From an uncultured bacterium (GTDB lineage Bacteria > Cyanobacteriota > Vampirovibrionia > Gastranaerophilales > Gastranaerophilaceae): a stretch of 64,000 nucleotides of DNA. Both the position numbers and the translations under genes were made by a program. The stretch is from contig URFH01000004.1 of the NCBI GenBank assembly GCA_900547155.1, positions 1 through 64,000 on the forward strand, given 5' to 3'. Below the pieces are notes generated by a model, which was not told the origin of the DNA, did no database searches, and was given only the letters and a program-made list of their open reading frames with translations. Positions 33,236 through 42,540 of the stretch are shown here, one piece after another (positions within the stretch are counted from its first letter, which is position 1; every line of letters starts with the position of its first letter).

Positions 33236-34237
33236 CTAAAACGCCGGATTTCTTGTGATATCCGTAAAGACAATTGCCGGTTTTTGCGAGCGCTGTTCTT
33301 CCTGAATCTTCTTATAATAATCTTTTACCATCACAATCCTGTTTTTCACGCCGGAAAAGCCGTTTTTGCTCAAATATTCTTCAAATTTTGCGCCGGAAAT
33401 CTGGTATTTTTTGTTCAAAACATAAAAATTAAACTCTTTTTTCCGCATAAGGATTTGTCCGATAGCGAAGTTTATTATTTCAGCATAATAATCGTCGTAA
33501 CCCTGCACCAAATCTACTTCCAGGAGGAAATTGAGATTGTCCTCCGTTTGAACTTTGAAAAATCCTTTTATTGCCCCGTTGTCCTCAAAAACGTACTTAA
33601 ACACAGACGCAGAGCTCAATCCGGCGAAAATTACATCATAAAATTCCTGTTTTTTACGGGCAAGTGAATAGCGAAAATGCGGAAAAATGCAGTCATTGTG
33701 AAGATTTGCAGCTTCCAGCGCGTCAGAATTCTTGAACGGCCGGAAAAACCCTTTGTCAATATTGCTTTTTACGAGTTTTACTTCATCCATTTTCCATAAA
33801 TGTTCGGACGAGCACATTCTGAACCCGCAGCCCTTAGAAAAAAGCTCCATAAGCTCATCCAAATCCTCGTCTATCCGCACAGTAAAGGTATTTGCGCCCA
33901 TTGCGCCGTATTTTGCAGTTGCATACCCGACAAGCTGCCGTCCGGCGTCGTAGCTGTTTTTCCCGAGAAAAAGATTGCAGATATTCCAGCTGTGAGGATT
34001 GCCGCGCTGGGCTTTCAGCGAAATCATGCCCTTAATCTGCTTATCGTCGATTGCAACGTAGGATTCAGACAGTTTTCTGAGGTTCAGGGGCAAAAGATTA
34101 TTAACAAAATTTATTGGAAACGGGATAAAAGAACGAAAACCGAATGTGATTTCCCCGTTTTGCCCGTCAGAAATCATCGAAATCATTTTTTTCAGCTTTG
34201 GAATGTCTTGAAATTTCAGGTTTCTAATCTTTGCCAT
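33236..34237 (-). CDS. GNAT-like acetyltransferase (two-domain)
   Basis: A 333-residue protein that reads as two GNAT-like halves. In the first (about 1-150), SYVAIDDKQIKGMISLKAQRGNPHSWNICNLFLGKNSYDAGRQLVGYATAKYGAMGANTFTVRID carries the substrate and CoA-binding strand-helix order. The second (about 165-310) repeats the pattern (FKYVFEDNGAIKGFFKVQTEDNLNFLLEVDLV). The usual QxxGxG/A CoA loop is only weakly matched. Substrate unknown. Single gene, ends 130 bp from rpsO. Confidence 0.6.
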   Translation of the reverse strand: MAKIRNLKFQDIPKLKKMISMISDGQNGEITFGFRSFIPFPINFVNNLLPLNLRKLSESYVAIDDKQIKGMISLKAQRGNPHSWNICNLFLGKNSYDAGRQLVGYATAKYGAMGANTFTVRIDEDLDELMELFSKGCGFRMCSSEHLWKMDEVKLVKSNIDKGFFRPFKNSDALEAANLHNDCIFPHFRYSLARKKQEFYDVIFAGLSSASVFKYVFEDNGAIKGFFKVQTEDNLNFLLEVDLVQGYDDYYAEIINFAIGQILMRKKEFNFYVLNKKYQISGAKFEEYLSKNGFSGVKNRIVMVKDYYKKIQEEQRSQKPAIVFTDITRNPAF

Positions 34238-34466
34238 GCCGTCAATATATCATATTTTTGGAAAATTTTCGAGGGTCGTGCGTATGAAAATTTGAAAAAA
34301 TTGCAAAAATTCACTTCTCACATTCCTCCTTTCCACTACTTATTACCTTAATTATTCTTCCTCCCCAACCGACATTATCTTAAGTGCAAAATTCACGCAT
34401 TTTAATTTAAAAAACTGTACTTTGAAACCAATTTTCGATAAAATTGAACGAAGAAAGTTGAGCAAT

Positions 34467-36131
34467 ATGAAAAAATTACTGATAATATTTTTTGCGCTGG
34501 GTTTAGCGCTACAAATAGTACCACAAGCTAATGCAATCCAAGCACGCGGCGGAAGAATGGTAAAAGTCGGAATAAGCGACAATAATTTTTCCAACTATTA
34601 TTTCCAAACTGCTGAAATCTCTGCCACAGACGACTTTGAGCTGATTGATAAAGCCACAGGCTCGGTTATCTGCGAATTTCTTGCAAACACAATCGCCACT
34701 GTAGAGCTGAAAAACGGGCTTTTTGACGTCTATATGAACGGAAAAGAGGTTGCAAACGGCTTAAAAGGCCCGATTGCGGCAAACTCCGAAAAAGGCTTTC
34801 TCTACATTCCGAACCTCAAACGCGCCGGCAAAGCAGCAATCTACCGCGGTACTTTCGAGCTGACAAAAACCGCAAAAGACGATAAATTCAGCCTCATAAA
34901 TGTGCTTGACCTTGAATCGTATTTAAGAGGCGTTGTTCCCAACGAAATGCCGGTTTCTTTCGGACTGGAAGCCCTTAAAGCACAAACAATAACCGCCAGA
35001 AACTACGTTTTAAAGCCGAGAGAAAACAATTATCACAATTTTGACGTGTGCGATTCGGTTGCTTGTCAGGTTTATTTCGGCGCGGGAACAGAACAGTCGC
35101 TCTCTGACAGGGCAATCGTTGAAACCGAAAATATCGTCGCAATGTACGACGGAGAGCTGATTTTAGCCCTGTACAGCTCAACCGCCGGAGGGCACACGGA
35201 AAGCTATGAAAACGCTTTTTCTGACCCGAACGCAAAAACCTTCCCTGCACCGCCGATTCCTTATTTAAAAGGGGTTCCCGACAATGATAAAATCGGAAAA
35301 CTCGAAAAAGAGGGCGATGTAAGGAGATTTTATCAGGACACTCCGACGACCTTTGATAACAAATCCCCGTATTTCCGCTGGACAAGAGAATGGGAAGCGC
35401 AAGAGCTGGAAAATGTCCTGAAAAAAACGCTAAAAACAAATTCTCCCGCCGGTTTTGTAAAACCTGCGCTCCTGAACGAAGAGGATTTTGGAACGCTTAA
35501 AAATATAAAGGTCATCAGGCGCGGTGTTTCCGGAAAAGCAATGGCCGTTCAAATTGAAACCGACAAAAATACATTTGTTGTGCAAAAAGAGCTGATAATC
35601 AGGCGCGTTTTCCAAAAATCCGCAAAACCCCTGCCCTCCGCGAACATAATCTTTGATTTGACAAAAGATAACAAAGGAAATCTTGAAAAAATCTGCGTAA
35701 CGGGCGGCGGATTCGGGCACGGCGTGGGAATGAGCCAGTGGGGCGCCGGAATGATGGCTTCTATGGGGTATTCTTACGATGAAATTTTAAAACACTACTA
35801 CACGGGGATTCAAACCGTAACAGCGCCCGTAACCCTTACAAATGAGCTCAATCAGGACACAGAAACGCTCGTTTTTTACACAAAAAACAAAAATACAGTC
35901 CTGAAAATTGAAAATAAGTTCCAATTCACAAACCTGACCGTCGTAATCAACCGGAAACAGCTGAATCTGGAGATTGCGCCGCACCCGTTTAAGCTTGTGG
36001 AGGTAGATATTACGCCCTATGTTCACACAGGACGCAATCAGATAACATTTATGCTCCCGTACACGGACAAACACAAAAAATCAGTGAGAATTTACGCTGA
36101 ACTCAACAGCGACAAGAGGAATAAACAATGA
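34467..36131 (+). CDS. SpoIID/LytB domain protein
   Basis: I place the start at 34467 (MKKLLIIFFALGLALQIVPQANA, a signal peptide); an in-frame codon at 34422 would put a charged stretch before it. The 554-residue product has the SpoIID domain with LESYLRGVVPNEMP, LKAQTITARNYVLK, YSSTAGGHTESYE and GGGFGHGVGMSQWGAGMMASMGYSYDEILKHYYTGIQ. SpoIID cleaves denuded glycan strands; in non-sporulating bacteria these are envelope lytic transglycosylases. The C-terminal 120 residues form an extra beta-rich region. It overlaps murJ by 4 bp, which supports a cell-wall role. Confidence 0.9.
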   Translation: MKKLLIIFFALGLALQIVPQANAIQARGGRMVKVGISDNNFSNYYFQTAEISATDDFELIDKATGSVICEFLANTIATVELKNGLFDVYMNGKEVANGLKGPIAANSEKGFLYIPNLKRAGKAAIYRGTFELTKTAKDDKFSLINVLDLESYLRGVVPNEMPVSFGLEALKAQTITARNYVLKPRENNYHNFDVCDSVACQVYFGAGTEQSLSDRAIVETENIVAMYDGELILALYSSTAGGHTESYENAFSDPNAKTFPAPPIPYLKGVPDNDKIGKLEKEGDVRRFYQDTPTTFDNKSPYFRWTREWEAQELENVLKKTLKTNSPAGFVKPALLNEEDFGTLKNIKVIRRGVSGKAMAVQIETDKNTFVVQKELIIRRVFQKSAKPLPSANIIFDLTKDNKGNLEKICVTGGGFGHGVGMSQWGAGMMASMGYSYDEILKHYYTGIQTVTAPVTLTNELNQDTETLVFYTKNKNTVLKIENKFQFTNLTVVINRKQLNLEIAPHPFKLVEVDITPYVHTGRNQITFMLPYTDKHKKSVRIYAELNSDKRNKQ

Positions 36132-37699
36132 CACGCACGCAAAGCCTTTTAAAAGCCGCATGGATAATCGCTTTTGTAACAGTTATAAGCAAAATAATCG
36201 GATTTTTAAGGGATATTGTCATCGCCAACTACTACGGCGCAGGAATGGTTTCTGACGCGTATTTTTATGCATATCAGATTCCGGCGCTGGCAATTGTGCT
36301 CCTCGGCGGGATTGGCGGGCCTTTTCACAGTGCGGTTGTTGCTGTTTTTTCAAAACTCATCCCGAATCTTGACGAAAAAGCCTCCCCGCAGGTAAACAAA
36401 CTTTTTAACACATTTTTGACCTCGTCTTTTATCGTTTTTATGATTCTGGGCGTTTTGTGCTTTGTTTTTTCCGATGTAATTATGAACATAATCATCTCAA
36501 ACGGCAGCCCGCAGCTGATTCACCTTGCCAGCATGCATTTAAAAATTATGACGCCGGTTCTGGTTGTTGGTGGCGTTGTGGGGATTTATTACGGGATTCT
36601 TATTACGTACAAAGAGTTTTTGATTCCCAATATTTCGCCGATGATTATGAGTATTGCGATTATTGCGATAATTTCGCTCGTGCGGCATGATAATTCCGGC
36701 TACATGCTCGCTCTGGCAACGACAATCGGCGCTTTGTGCCAGTTTGTTTATCAGCTGCCTAAGTTGAAGTCGCTCGGGTTTTCTTTCAAGCCGAATCTTG
36801 ATATTTTGCACAATCCCGGGTACAAAAACATTCTGGAGCTGCTATTTCCGGCAATTTTGAGCTCAACAGTGGGGCAGATTTATATTTATGTTGATATGTT
36901 TTTCGCTTCCCAGCTTCAGGAGGGCGCATGGTCGGCAATCGGTTACGCAAACAGGCTTTTCCAGTTCCCCGTGGGGATTCTGGTTACGGCTTTTCTCGTT
37001 CCGCTTTTCCCGATTTTTTCAAAGCTTGTCGGCGAAAAAAATTACGATGATATCCGCTATTATTTTAACAAGGGCGTTGGTTTGCTGAATTTTGTGGCAT
37101 TTCCGATTCTTGTTTTGATAATTTTGCTCTCAACTAACGCGATTCAGTTGATTTTTCAGCGCGGAGCGTTCAACGAAGTCGCTACAATGATGGTTTCGGA
37201 AGCTTTATGCTACCTTTCTATCGCAATAATACCCTACGTTTTCAGAGATTCCATCACGAGAGTTTTTTACGCGTTCAACGATTCAAAAACGCCGTTTTTA
37301 GTTGCGTTTTCGTCTGTTGTGATTAAATTTGTCCTGAACTACTTCTTTGTCAAAGAGCTGGGAATCGGCGGTATCACTTTATCAACCTCCTTTGTCACTT
37401 TGATAAACGGATTCTGGCTCGGGCTTTTGATTAAGAAAAAAATGAGCATGGATTACGGAATTTATTTCAAAAACCTGTTCAAAATGGCGATTGCTGCCGT
37501 CATTACGTATTTTGGCTGCCTTGAAATTTACAAAATCTGGGACAAATTCATCGAACCGGCGTGGATAATGCTGATTTTCAAAATCATCGTTATAACTTTA
37601 ATTTGCGGCGTAATGTACAGCGTAGTCTGCGCAATCCTCAAAATACCCTACGTATTTGAGCTTTACGGACGATTGAAAGGCAAAATCGTGAGGAAATAA
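36128..37699 (+). CDS. murJ: Lipid II flippase MurJ
   Basis: A 523-residue MOP-superfamily membrane protein with about 14 helices. It opens with the typical TVISKIIGFLRDIVIANYYGAGMVSDAYFYAYQIPA and contains FPVGILVTAFLVPLFPIFSKLV, LIFQRGAF and FRDSITRVFYAFNDSKTPF, all MurJ/MviN landmarks. It moves lipid-linked peptidoglycan precursor across the membrane. ATGA overlap with the SpoIID gene and a 2-bp gap to tsaC define a three-gene operon. Confidence 0.95.
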   Translation: MTRTQSLLKAAWIIAFVTVISKIIGFLRDIVIANYYGAGMVSDAYFYAYQIPALAIVLLGGIGGPFHSAVVAVFSKLIPNLDEKASPQVNKLFNTFLTSSFIVFMILGVLCFVFSDVIMNIIISNGSPQLIHLASMHLKIMTPVLVVGGVVGIYYGILITYKEFLIPNISPMIMSIAIIAIISLVRHDNSGYMLALATTIGALCQFVYQLPKLKSLGFSFKPNLDILHNPGYKNILELLFPAILSSTVGQIYIYVDMFFASQLQEGAWSAIGYANRLFQFPVGILVTAFLVPLFPIFSKLVGEKNYDDIRYYFNKGVGLLNFVAFPILVLIILLSTNAIQLIFQRGAFNEVATMMVSEALCYLSIAIIPYVFRDSITRVFYAFNDSKTPFLVAFSSVVIKFVLNYFFVKELGIGGITLSTSFVTLINGFWLGLLIKKKMSMDYGIYFKNLFKMAIAAVITYFGCLEIYKIWDKFIEPAWIMLIFKIIVITLICGVMYSVVCAILKIPYVFELYGRLKGKIVRK

Positions 37700-37701
37700 G
37701 C

Positions 37702-38310
37702 ATGTTTAAGGAACTTGAAGATAAAAATTTTCAAAAAAAGCTGAACGAAACCCTGAAAAATGGCGGGGTAATTGCATTTGTGACCGATACGGTCTGGGGT
37801 GTAGGCTGTTTGCCCGAAAACGCGGCAGGTGTGGAAAAAATCTACTCCCTGAAAGGCCGTGACCGCTCAAAACCGTTGATTTTGATGTCAAATAGCGAGG
37901 AAAACCTGTTCCCTTACGTAAAAAACATTCCCGACAGGGCAAAAAAGCTTATGGAAAGGCATTTTCCGGGCGCATTGACCTTGATATTTGAGAAATCCGA
38001 CAAAACGCCCGCCACGGTCACCTCCGGCAAAAACACTGTGGGCATAAGGGTTCCAAACAACGATGTTTTTAAGAGGCTTTGTGAAATAATCGACGGTCAC
38101 GTGCTCGCCACGACCAGCGCAAACCTCTCAAACCAGCCATCAGCAAAGAATTACGGGCAGGCGGTGGAATTCGTCGGGAATTCCGTTGATATGGTGATAA
38201 AAAGCTACGGAGTTGAGGCAAAAGGGCTGGAATCCACTGTGGCGCTTGCGATTGATGAGATTAAGGTTCTGCGGCAGGGGGAAGTGGTTGTTTGTGAAAA
38301 GACAGATTGA
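37702..38310 (+). CDS. tsaC: L-threonylcarbamoyladenylate synthase (TsaC/YwlC family)
   Basis: A 202-residue Sua5/YciO/YrdC enzyme with GGVIAFVTDTVWGVGC, IYSLKGRDRSKPLILM, FPGALTLIFEK, TVGIRVPNND and LATTSANLSNQPSAKNY. It makes threonylcarbamoyl-AMP for the t6A37 modification of ANN-reading tRNAs. It is short, without the Sua5 C-terminal domain, so TsaC-like. It is followed by a 76-nt repeat core. Confidence 0.93.
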   Translation: MFKELEDKNFQKKLNETLKNGGVIAFVTDTVWGVGCLPENAAGVEKIYSLKGRDRSKPLILMSNSEENLFPYVKNIPDRAKKLMERHFPGALTLIFEKSDKTPATVTSGKNTVGIRVPNNDVFKRLCEIIDGHVLATTSANLSNQPSAKNYGQAVEFVGNSVDMVIKSYGVEAKGLESTVALAIDEIKVLRQGEVVVCEKTD

Positions 38311-38314
38311 TTTT

Positions 38315-38390
38315 TCCATTCCGATTCCCCAAGGCACTCATTGTTAAATACTTAATATAATGATTTTTGAGCCCTCCTCCATAGCACTGC
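38315..38390 (+). repeat. 76-nt core repeat, copy D (stem decayed)
   Basis: Starts TCCATTCCGATTCC and ends GAGCCCTCCTCCATAGCACTGC, the conserved ends of the core at 44372-44447, with exactly the same length. The flanks (GATTTTT before, AAAGAAAAAC after) pair only poorly. It lies 4 nt after the tsaC stop. The rest of this 359-bp gene-free stretch holds the sigma-gene promoter. Confidence 0.65.
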
Positions 38391-38496
38391 AAAGAAAAAC
38401 AAGCTCTTACTTCACTGTTTTATGACCAATTATTAAGTAATATTACAAAATCACTTCAAATCCGAACCGTTTTCGTAACATAGCTTAACAAAACAC

Positions 38497-38540
38497 TTGA
38501 CATTTGTATATACTCAGTGATATATTGAGTATATACAAAT
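38497..38540 (+). promoter_or_regulatory. Promoter with overlapping palindromic operator, sigma factor gene
   Basis: -35 TTGACA (38497-38502), 18-bp spacer, -10 TATATT (38521-38526). A perfect 15-bp inverted repeat ATTTGTATATACTCA (38502-38516)/TGAGTATATACAAAT (38526-38540) with a 9-bp spacer covers the promoter from the -35 edge to past the -10. A dimeric repressor bound here would block RNA polymerase. The leader to the ATG at 38670 is about 135 nt. Confidence 0.75.
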
Positions 38541-38669
38541 CTCCCCTCGTTAAGGTTAAAACACTCGTCTTTCAAGTCTTACAGCCCGGCAGAAAGAGTC
38601 TATCTTTGCTGCTAATTCTCATGCCCGAAAATTGAATAAGTTAGGATATGTCACATAGGAGTTAAACGT

Positions 38670-39572
38670 ATGAAAAACACAATCTCATCTACAAAACCCG
38701 CCTCAAACAGAGTAATGCCGACGACAAACGACGACACGCTGAACATTTATCTTCGCTCAATCTCAAAAACCCCCGCTCTCAGCGCCGAACAGGAACGGGA
38801 ATTGGCGAAAACAGCAAAAGAGGGCTCAAACGAAGAAGCGCTTGCCGCAAAAAAAGAGCTCGTCAGGGCAAATTTGAAACTCGTCGTAAACATTGTCAGA
38901 AAAACCGTTCAGGTCACTTCGCTTCCGATGGTCGATTTGATTCAGGAGGGCAATCTGGGGTTGATGATTGCTGTTGAAAAGTTCGATTACAAGCTCGGAT
39001 ACCGTTTTTCAACCTATGCTGCATGGTGGATTAAGCAGTCTGTGTTCAAAGCGATTTCTGAACAGTCATATTGCATAAAAATTCCTGTTTATATTCAGGA
39101 AACCCTCTCGAAATTTTCAAAAGTAAAGGCAGAGCTCGAACAAAAATACAATGCCTCGGTGAAAAACGAAGTCGTAGCGCGCGAAATGAACATTGAGCCC
39201 GAAAAAATCGACCGTTTTCTCGGCGCATACAACAAATCACTCTCAATTGACGCGCCTTATGAGCTTTCCTCGGGCAGCGAGGTTACGCTTTCTGACGTTC
39301 TTGAGGATGAAAAAGCCGATGTTTTCTCAGCTCTGGAATCTGACGCGCTAAAACATGATTTAGAATTTGTTATTTCTCAGCTGAAAGAGCGCGAGCAGGC
39401 TGTTGTCAGGATGAGATACGGTTTTGGCGAATGGAGCAGAAAAACGCTCGAAGAAATCGGCAAAATCTACGGTGTAACCAAAGAATGCATTCGCCAGACC
39501 GAAAACAGGGCTCTTCGCAAGCTGCGTGAAATGAGTTTTACTGACGAATCGCTTGCAGCATACATTTCATAA
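38670..39572 (+). CDS. Sigma-70 family RNA polymerase sigma factor (group 2-like)
   Basis: A 300-residue sigma factor with region 1.2 (LNIYLRSISKTPALSAEQERELA), region 2 (LPMVDLIQEGNLGLMIAVEKFDYKLGYRFSTYAAWWIKQSVFKAI), region 3 and region 4 (RMRYGFGEWSRKTLEEIGKIYGVTKECIRQTENRALRKLRE). It has no region 1.1. Differences from the second sigma factor at 59113 (for example CIRQTENRA against RIRQIESLA) suggest an alternative or stress role. A strongly palindromic promoter precedes it, so its own expression is probably repressed. Confidence 0.92.
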   Translation: MKNTISSTKPASNRVMPTTNDDTLNIYLRSISKTPALSAEQERELAKTAKEGSNEEALAAKKELVRANLKLVVNIVRKTVQVTSLPMVDLIQEGNLGLMIAVEKFDYKLGYRFSTYAAWWIKQSVFKAISEQSYCIKIPVYIQETLSKFSKVKAELEQKYNASVKNEVVAREMNIEPEKIDRFLGAYNKSLSIDAPYELSSGSEVTLSDVLEDEKADVFSALESDALKHDLEFVISQLKEREQAVVRMRYGFGEWSRKTLEEIGKIYGVTKECIRQTENRALRKLREMSFTDESLAAYIS

Positions 39573-39774
39573 CTCCAAAATCTTAGCATTTACTCAAAAC
39601 CATACGCAATGACACCATCAATCGAGCGGCAGCGCAATTTTTCAAATCTCTCGCGTGCCGCTTTTCTTTTTAGCCGCAATTGCGAATATTAAACTTTTCT
39701 CCACCCCCGAAAGCCCGATGTTATTTGAGCCTGATAATGAAAAAATGGGATGTTATGAAAATAAGGAGAAAAGA

Positions 39775-40554
39775 ATGTTTAAAAAAGCCGCTTTTTTGCT
39801 TGCAATTGCAGCCATAGTGGCGTGCAGGTGCAAATGTAATAAAAAAAAGAAAAATCTTCCCCTAATCGGAGAAAAAGCGCCCGCTTTTAACGCAATGACA
39901 ACACAGGGCCCCGTGAATTTTCCGCAGGATTACGCCGGAAGCTGGGTAATTCTGTTTTCCCATCCGGCTGACTTTACGCCGGTTTGCACAACCGAATTTA
40001 TGATGTTTCAGGCGATGAAAAAGGAATTTGAAGAAATAAATACAAAACTCATCGGACTTTCGGTGGACAGCCTGAGTTCGCACAACGCATGGCTTCGCAC
40101 AATCGAAGAAAAAGTCGAATTTAACGGAATAAGGAATGAAAAAATCACTTTCCCGCTGATTGACGACCTTTCAGGGCGAATTGCCGACAAATACGGCATG
40201 ATTCAGCCAAAAGCCGACGATACAAAGACCGTTCGTGCGGTATTTATCATTGACCCTGCAGGAACAATCAGGGCGATTCTTTATTATCCGCTTTCAAACG
40301 GAAGAAACCTGCACGAAATCAAAAGGCTTGTTATTGCTTTGCAGGCAACCGACGGATTCCAAATCGCCACGCCCGCTAACTGGAATCCCGGCGATGATAT
40401 AATTTTGCCGCCTCCGGCAACCGAAAAAGACATAAAAACACGCCTTGCGCTCCAATCTGATGACGTAAAATGCTCGGATTGGTTTATTTGCTTCAAAAAG
40501 CTGCCGCATGAGGAGCTTATGACAAAAATTGTTATGAAAAAAGATTGTTTTTAA
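39775..40554 (+). CDS. Peroxiredoxin (Prx6/1-Cys type) with lipoprotein-like N-terminus
   Basis: I start at 39775, where AAGGAG precedes the ATG; a frame open to 39655 lacks such a site. The 259-residue product has MFKKAAFLLAIAAIVAC, whose IVAC fits a lipobox with Cys17, then a basic stretch and the Prx domain: FSHPADFTPVCTTE (peroxidatic Cys71), GLSVDSLSSHNAW, VRAVFIIDPAGTIRAILYYPLSNGRN. A second Cys lies in VKCSDWFICF. It reduces peroxides. The lipobox suggests membrane attachment, unusual for this group. The thioredoxin gene follows by 19 bp. Confidence 0.88.
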   Translation: MFKKAAFLLAIAAIVACRCKCNKKKKNLPLIGEKAPAFNAMTTQGPVNFPQDYAGSWVILFSHPADFTPVCTTEFMMFQAMKKEFEEINTKLIGLSVDSLSSHNAWLRTIEEKVEFNGIRNEKITFPLIDDLSGRIADKYGMIQPKADDTKTVRAVFIIDPAGTIRAILYYPLSNGRNLHEIKRLVIALQATDGFQIATPANWNPGDDIILPPPATEKDIKTRLALQSDDVKCSDWFICFKKLPHEELMTKIVMKKDCF

Positions 40555-40573
40555 CCAAATTGAAAGGAAAATT

Positions 40574-40897
40574 ATGGCTAAAGTTACAGAATTGAACGAC
40601 GCAAACTTTGATAATTATATTCAAACGGCAGATAAGCCCGTTCTTGTTGATTTTTGGGCTCCTTGGTGCGGGCCGTGCAAAAAACAGCTCCCGATTGTCG
40701 ATGAGGTAGCTGATTCTATGGACGGAAAAGTTACAGTCGCAAAAATAAACGTCGATGAGAACCAGGGAAAAGCCGCAGAATACTTTATTTCGGGCGTTCC
40801 AGCGCTGCTCGTGTTTAAAAACGGAGAACTGGTGGAACAAACAGCAGGGCTTCATTCAAAATCACAAATCGAAGAAATGCTCAACGAATTTGTATAA
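40574..40897 (+). CDS. trxA: Thioredoxin
   Basis: A 107-residue thioredoxin with FWAPWCGPCKKQ (Cys32 and Cys35), KINVDENQGKAAEYFISGVPALLVFKNGE (cis-Pro) and no signal peptide. It probably reduces the neighbouring peroxiredoxin among other targets. RBS AAAGGAAA; a strong terminator follows directly. Confidence 0.96.
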   Translation: MAKVTELNDANFDNYIQTADKPVLVDFWAPWCGPCKKQLPIVDEVADSMDGKVTVAKINVDENQGKAAEYFISGVPALLVFKNGELVEQTAGLHSKSQIEEMLNEFV

Positions 40898-40899
40898 GA

Positions 40900-40925
40900 A
40901 AAAGCGGGAAATTCCCGCTTTTTTT
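40900..40925. terminator. Terminator after trxA
   Basis: AAGCGGGAA and TTCCCGCTT form the stem, followed by a T-run on the plus strand. A-tract on the other side lets it also serve the convergent exonuclease gene, whose end it overlaps. Confidence 0.9.
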
Positions 40926-41568
40926 ACTTTTTAAAACCTTTTAAAAAATTTTCAACGCTCCCGTTTTTGCGGGCGGCTATTTCTTTGAATTTGCAGTAGC
41001 AAAGGTGAGTGACTTTGCAGTCTTTCAGGCCACGGTGCATACCTTCTGTGTTGAATCCGAAAAAGTTCGCCAGAGTGCCGAGTTTTCGGTTCTGAAGCTG
41101 GGGAAGCAGGATTTTTGCAAGCCGCAATGAATCAATAAAATCGTTTGAAAACGAGAGCCCGTGGTATTTTTGCAAATTGTAATCAATAAAGCTGATATCA
41201 AAAGTTATATTATGTCCGAGAACGATTTTTCCGGCGCAAAAATCGTCGAATTCCTTTATTGCTGTGGCAATATCAGGTGCATCAGCGACCATCTCCGGTG
41301 TAATTCCGGTCAAATTAGTGATAAAAGCGCTGATTTCGCCCTCTGGTTTTACGAGTCGGTTGAACTCCTCAACGATTTCATCGTTTTTCACAAGCAGCGC
41401 CGAAAGTTCGATAATTTCGTCGCGATGAGGGCTCAGACCCGTTGTTTCAATATCAAGAACGACGAATTCTTTCGGAAAATCAACGAGGTTGCGTCCGATT
41501 CGTTTTTGCGGAACAGTTTGCCCGCCGTAATTTTTTTCACCTAAAAGATTTAATAGACTATGCTGCAT
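40924..41568 (-). CDS. DnaQ-like DEDDh 3'-5' exonuclease
   Basis: A 214-residue exonuclease with ExoI FVVLDIETTG, ExoII LGHNITFDISFI and ExoIII HRGLKDCKVT (His and Asp). This is the full DEDDh active site of the DNA polymerase III epsilon family. It is a stand-alone protein with a 30-residue N-terminal extension. A proofreading subunit or a repair/RNA exonuclease are both possible. Confidence 0.9.
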   Translation of the reverse strand: MQHSLLNLLGEKNYGGQTVPQKRIGRNLVDFPKEFVVLDIETTGLSPHRDEIIELSALLVKNDEIVEEFNRLVKPEGEISAFITNLTGITPEMVADAPDIATAIKEFDDFCAGKIVLGHNITFDISFIDYNLQKYHGLSFSNDFIDSLRLAKILLPQLQNRKLGTLANFFGFNTEGMHRGLKDCKVTHLCYCKFKEIAARKNGSVENFLKGFKK

Positions 41569-41669
41569 TCCCTTCTCCCTGTTTATTAATTATTTTAATA
41601 TGTGTTAGATATCAAAATCAAGTAAAGTTTTATGGAGAAAAATTTTCGGGTTAAGCCCGCCAACGGAAT

Positions 41670-42182
41670 TCATTTTCCCAAAATAATTTTTGAGAAAGCT
41701 TCTTCATATTTTTCATATGCAGGATTCAACTTTATAAGTTTGATGTATCGCTTAATGTTTCTGATTCTAACTTGCTCCGGTGGCGGCAAAGAGCTCAAAT
41801 CCGCCCCGTCAGAAAGATTTTTCATGTGAGTTTTTTCATTAAATGTATTGCGATTGTTTTTTACTGCAACCTCTCCGTTTGAACGGTAATGCACTGTTCC
41901 GTACCTGTTGCTAATATCTTTAGACTCAAATATTAAATCTTTTACAAGCCCTTCTTTATCAATGTTATAACTCCAAACAGTAGTGGAAGTAGCCTCCCTC
42001 CCCATTGAAACATGACGGGAAAACATTTGGTAATTTTTATATATTTCATAGTTTACACCGAAATTTTTAGCTGATTCGGCCTTTTTCGCATTCAATTTCA
42101 CATGCCTTAAATCCAGCCCTTTCAAATGAGGGTTCTTTAGCAAGTAATTGATTCTGTTGACGATACCAATAGGTTTAAGCAA
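41670..42182 (-). CDS. Hypothetical protein
   Basis: A 170-residue basic protein (MLKPIGIVNRINYLLKNPHLKGLDLRHVKLNAKKAESAKNFGVNYEIYKNYQMFSRHVSMGREATSTTVWSYNIDKEGLV...). I do not recognise a domain. GTVHYRSNGEVAVKNNRNTFNEK resembles, in layout, the RFHSNGEITTILRGAK stretch of the transglutaminase-like protein at 20920-22110, which may mean a shared targeting region. No signal peptide. Isolated gene. Confidence 0.55.
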   Translation of the reverse strand: MLKPIGIVNRINYLLKNPHLKGLDLRHVKLNAKKAESAKNFGVNYEIYKNYQMFSRHVSMGREATSTTVWSYNIDKEGLVKDLIFESKDISNRYGTVHYRSNGEVAVKNNRNTFNEKTHMKNLSDGADLSSLPPPEQVRIRNIKRYIKLIKLNPAYEKYEEAFSKIILGK

Positions 42183-42312
42183 ATTAATTTCCTTATCTTC
42201 TTTTTTAATAAAGCAGAAAGTTATTATAAAATCAATATTAGAATTAACTCAATGATTTTCAAAATGATAATAAGGGTTGGAATGCCAGAAATGCAATAAT
42301 AGCAACGAAAAG

Positions 42313-42330
42313 GACACCATTTGAGGTGTC
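42313..42330 (-). terminator. Terminator after tRNA-Leu
   Basis: GACACC/GGTGTC hairpin with T-rich tails on both strands (CTTTTCG after it on the minus strand). Confidence 0.6.
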
Positions 42331-42343
42331 TTTTCTTTTAAAT

Positions 42344-42422
42344 TGGGCGTGAAGAGACTCGAACTCCCATGCTTTCGCACTAGTTCCTAAGACTAGCGTG
42401 TCTACCATTCCACCACACGCCC
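42344..42422 (-). tRNA. tRNA-Leu (TAG)
   Basis: Minus strand: acceptor GGGCGTG/CACGCCC, D-arm GTGGAATGGTAGAC, anticodon arm CTAGT-CTTAGGA-ACTAG (anticodon TAG), long variable arm TGCGAAAGCA and T-arm GGGAGTTCGAGTCTC. Class II length confirms Leu. No encoded CCA. Confidence 0.96.
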
Positions 42423-42540
42423 TGATTTTTCAATTTTCAATGTATGTTCATTTTACATTATAAATTATTTCGGTCAACATTCAAACAGTCTTGTAAAACG
42501 ATAATTTTTAATATATATTGAATTTAACGGTAGGTTGTTT

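Noticed and set aside
33800..34351. 183-codon plus-strand frame
   Set aside because: Antisense to the acetyltransferase gene and without recognisable features.
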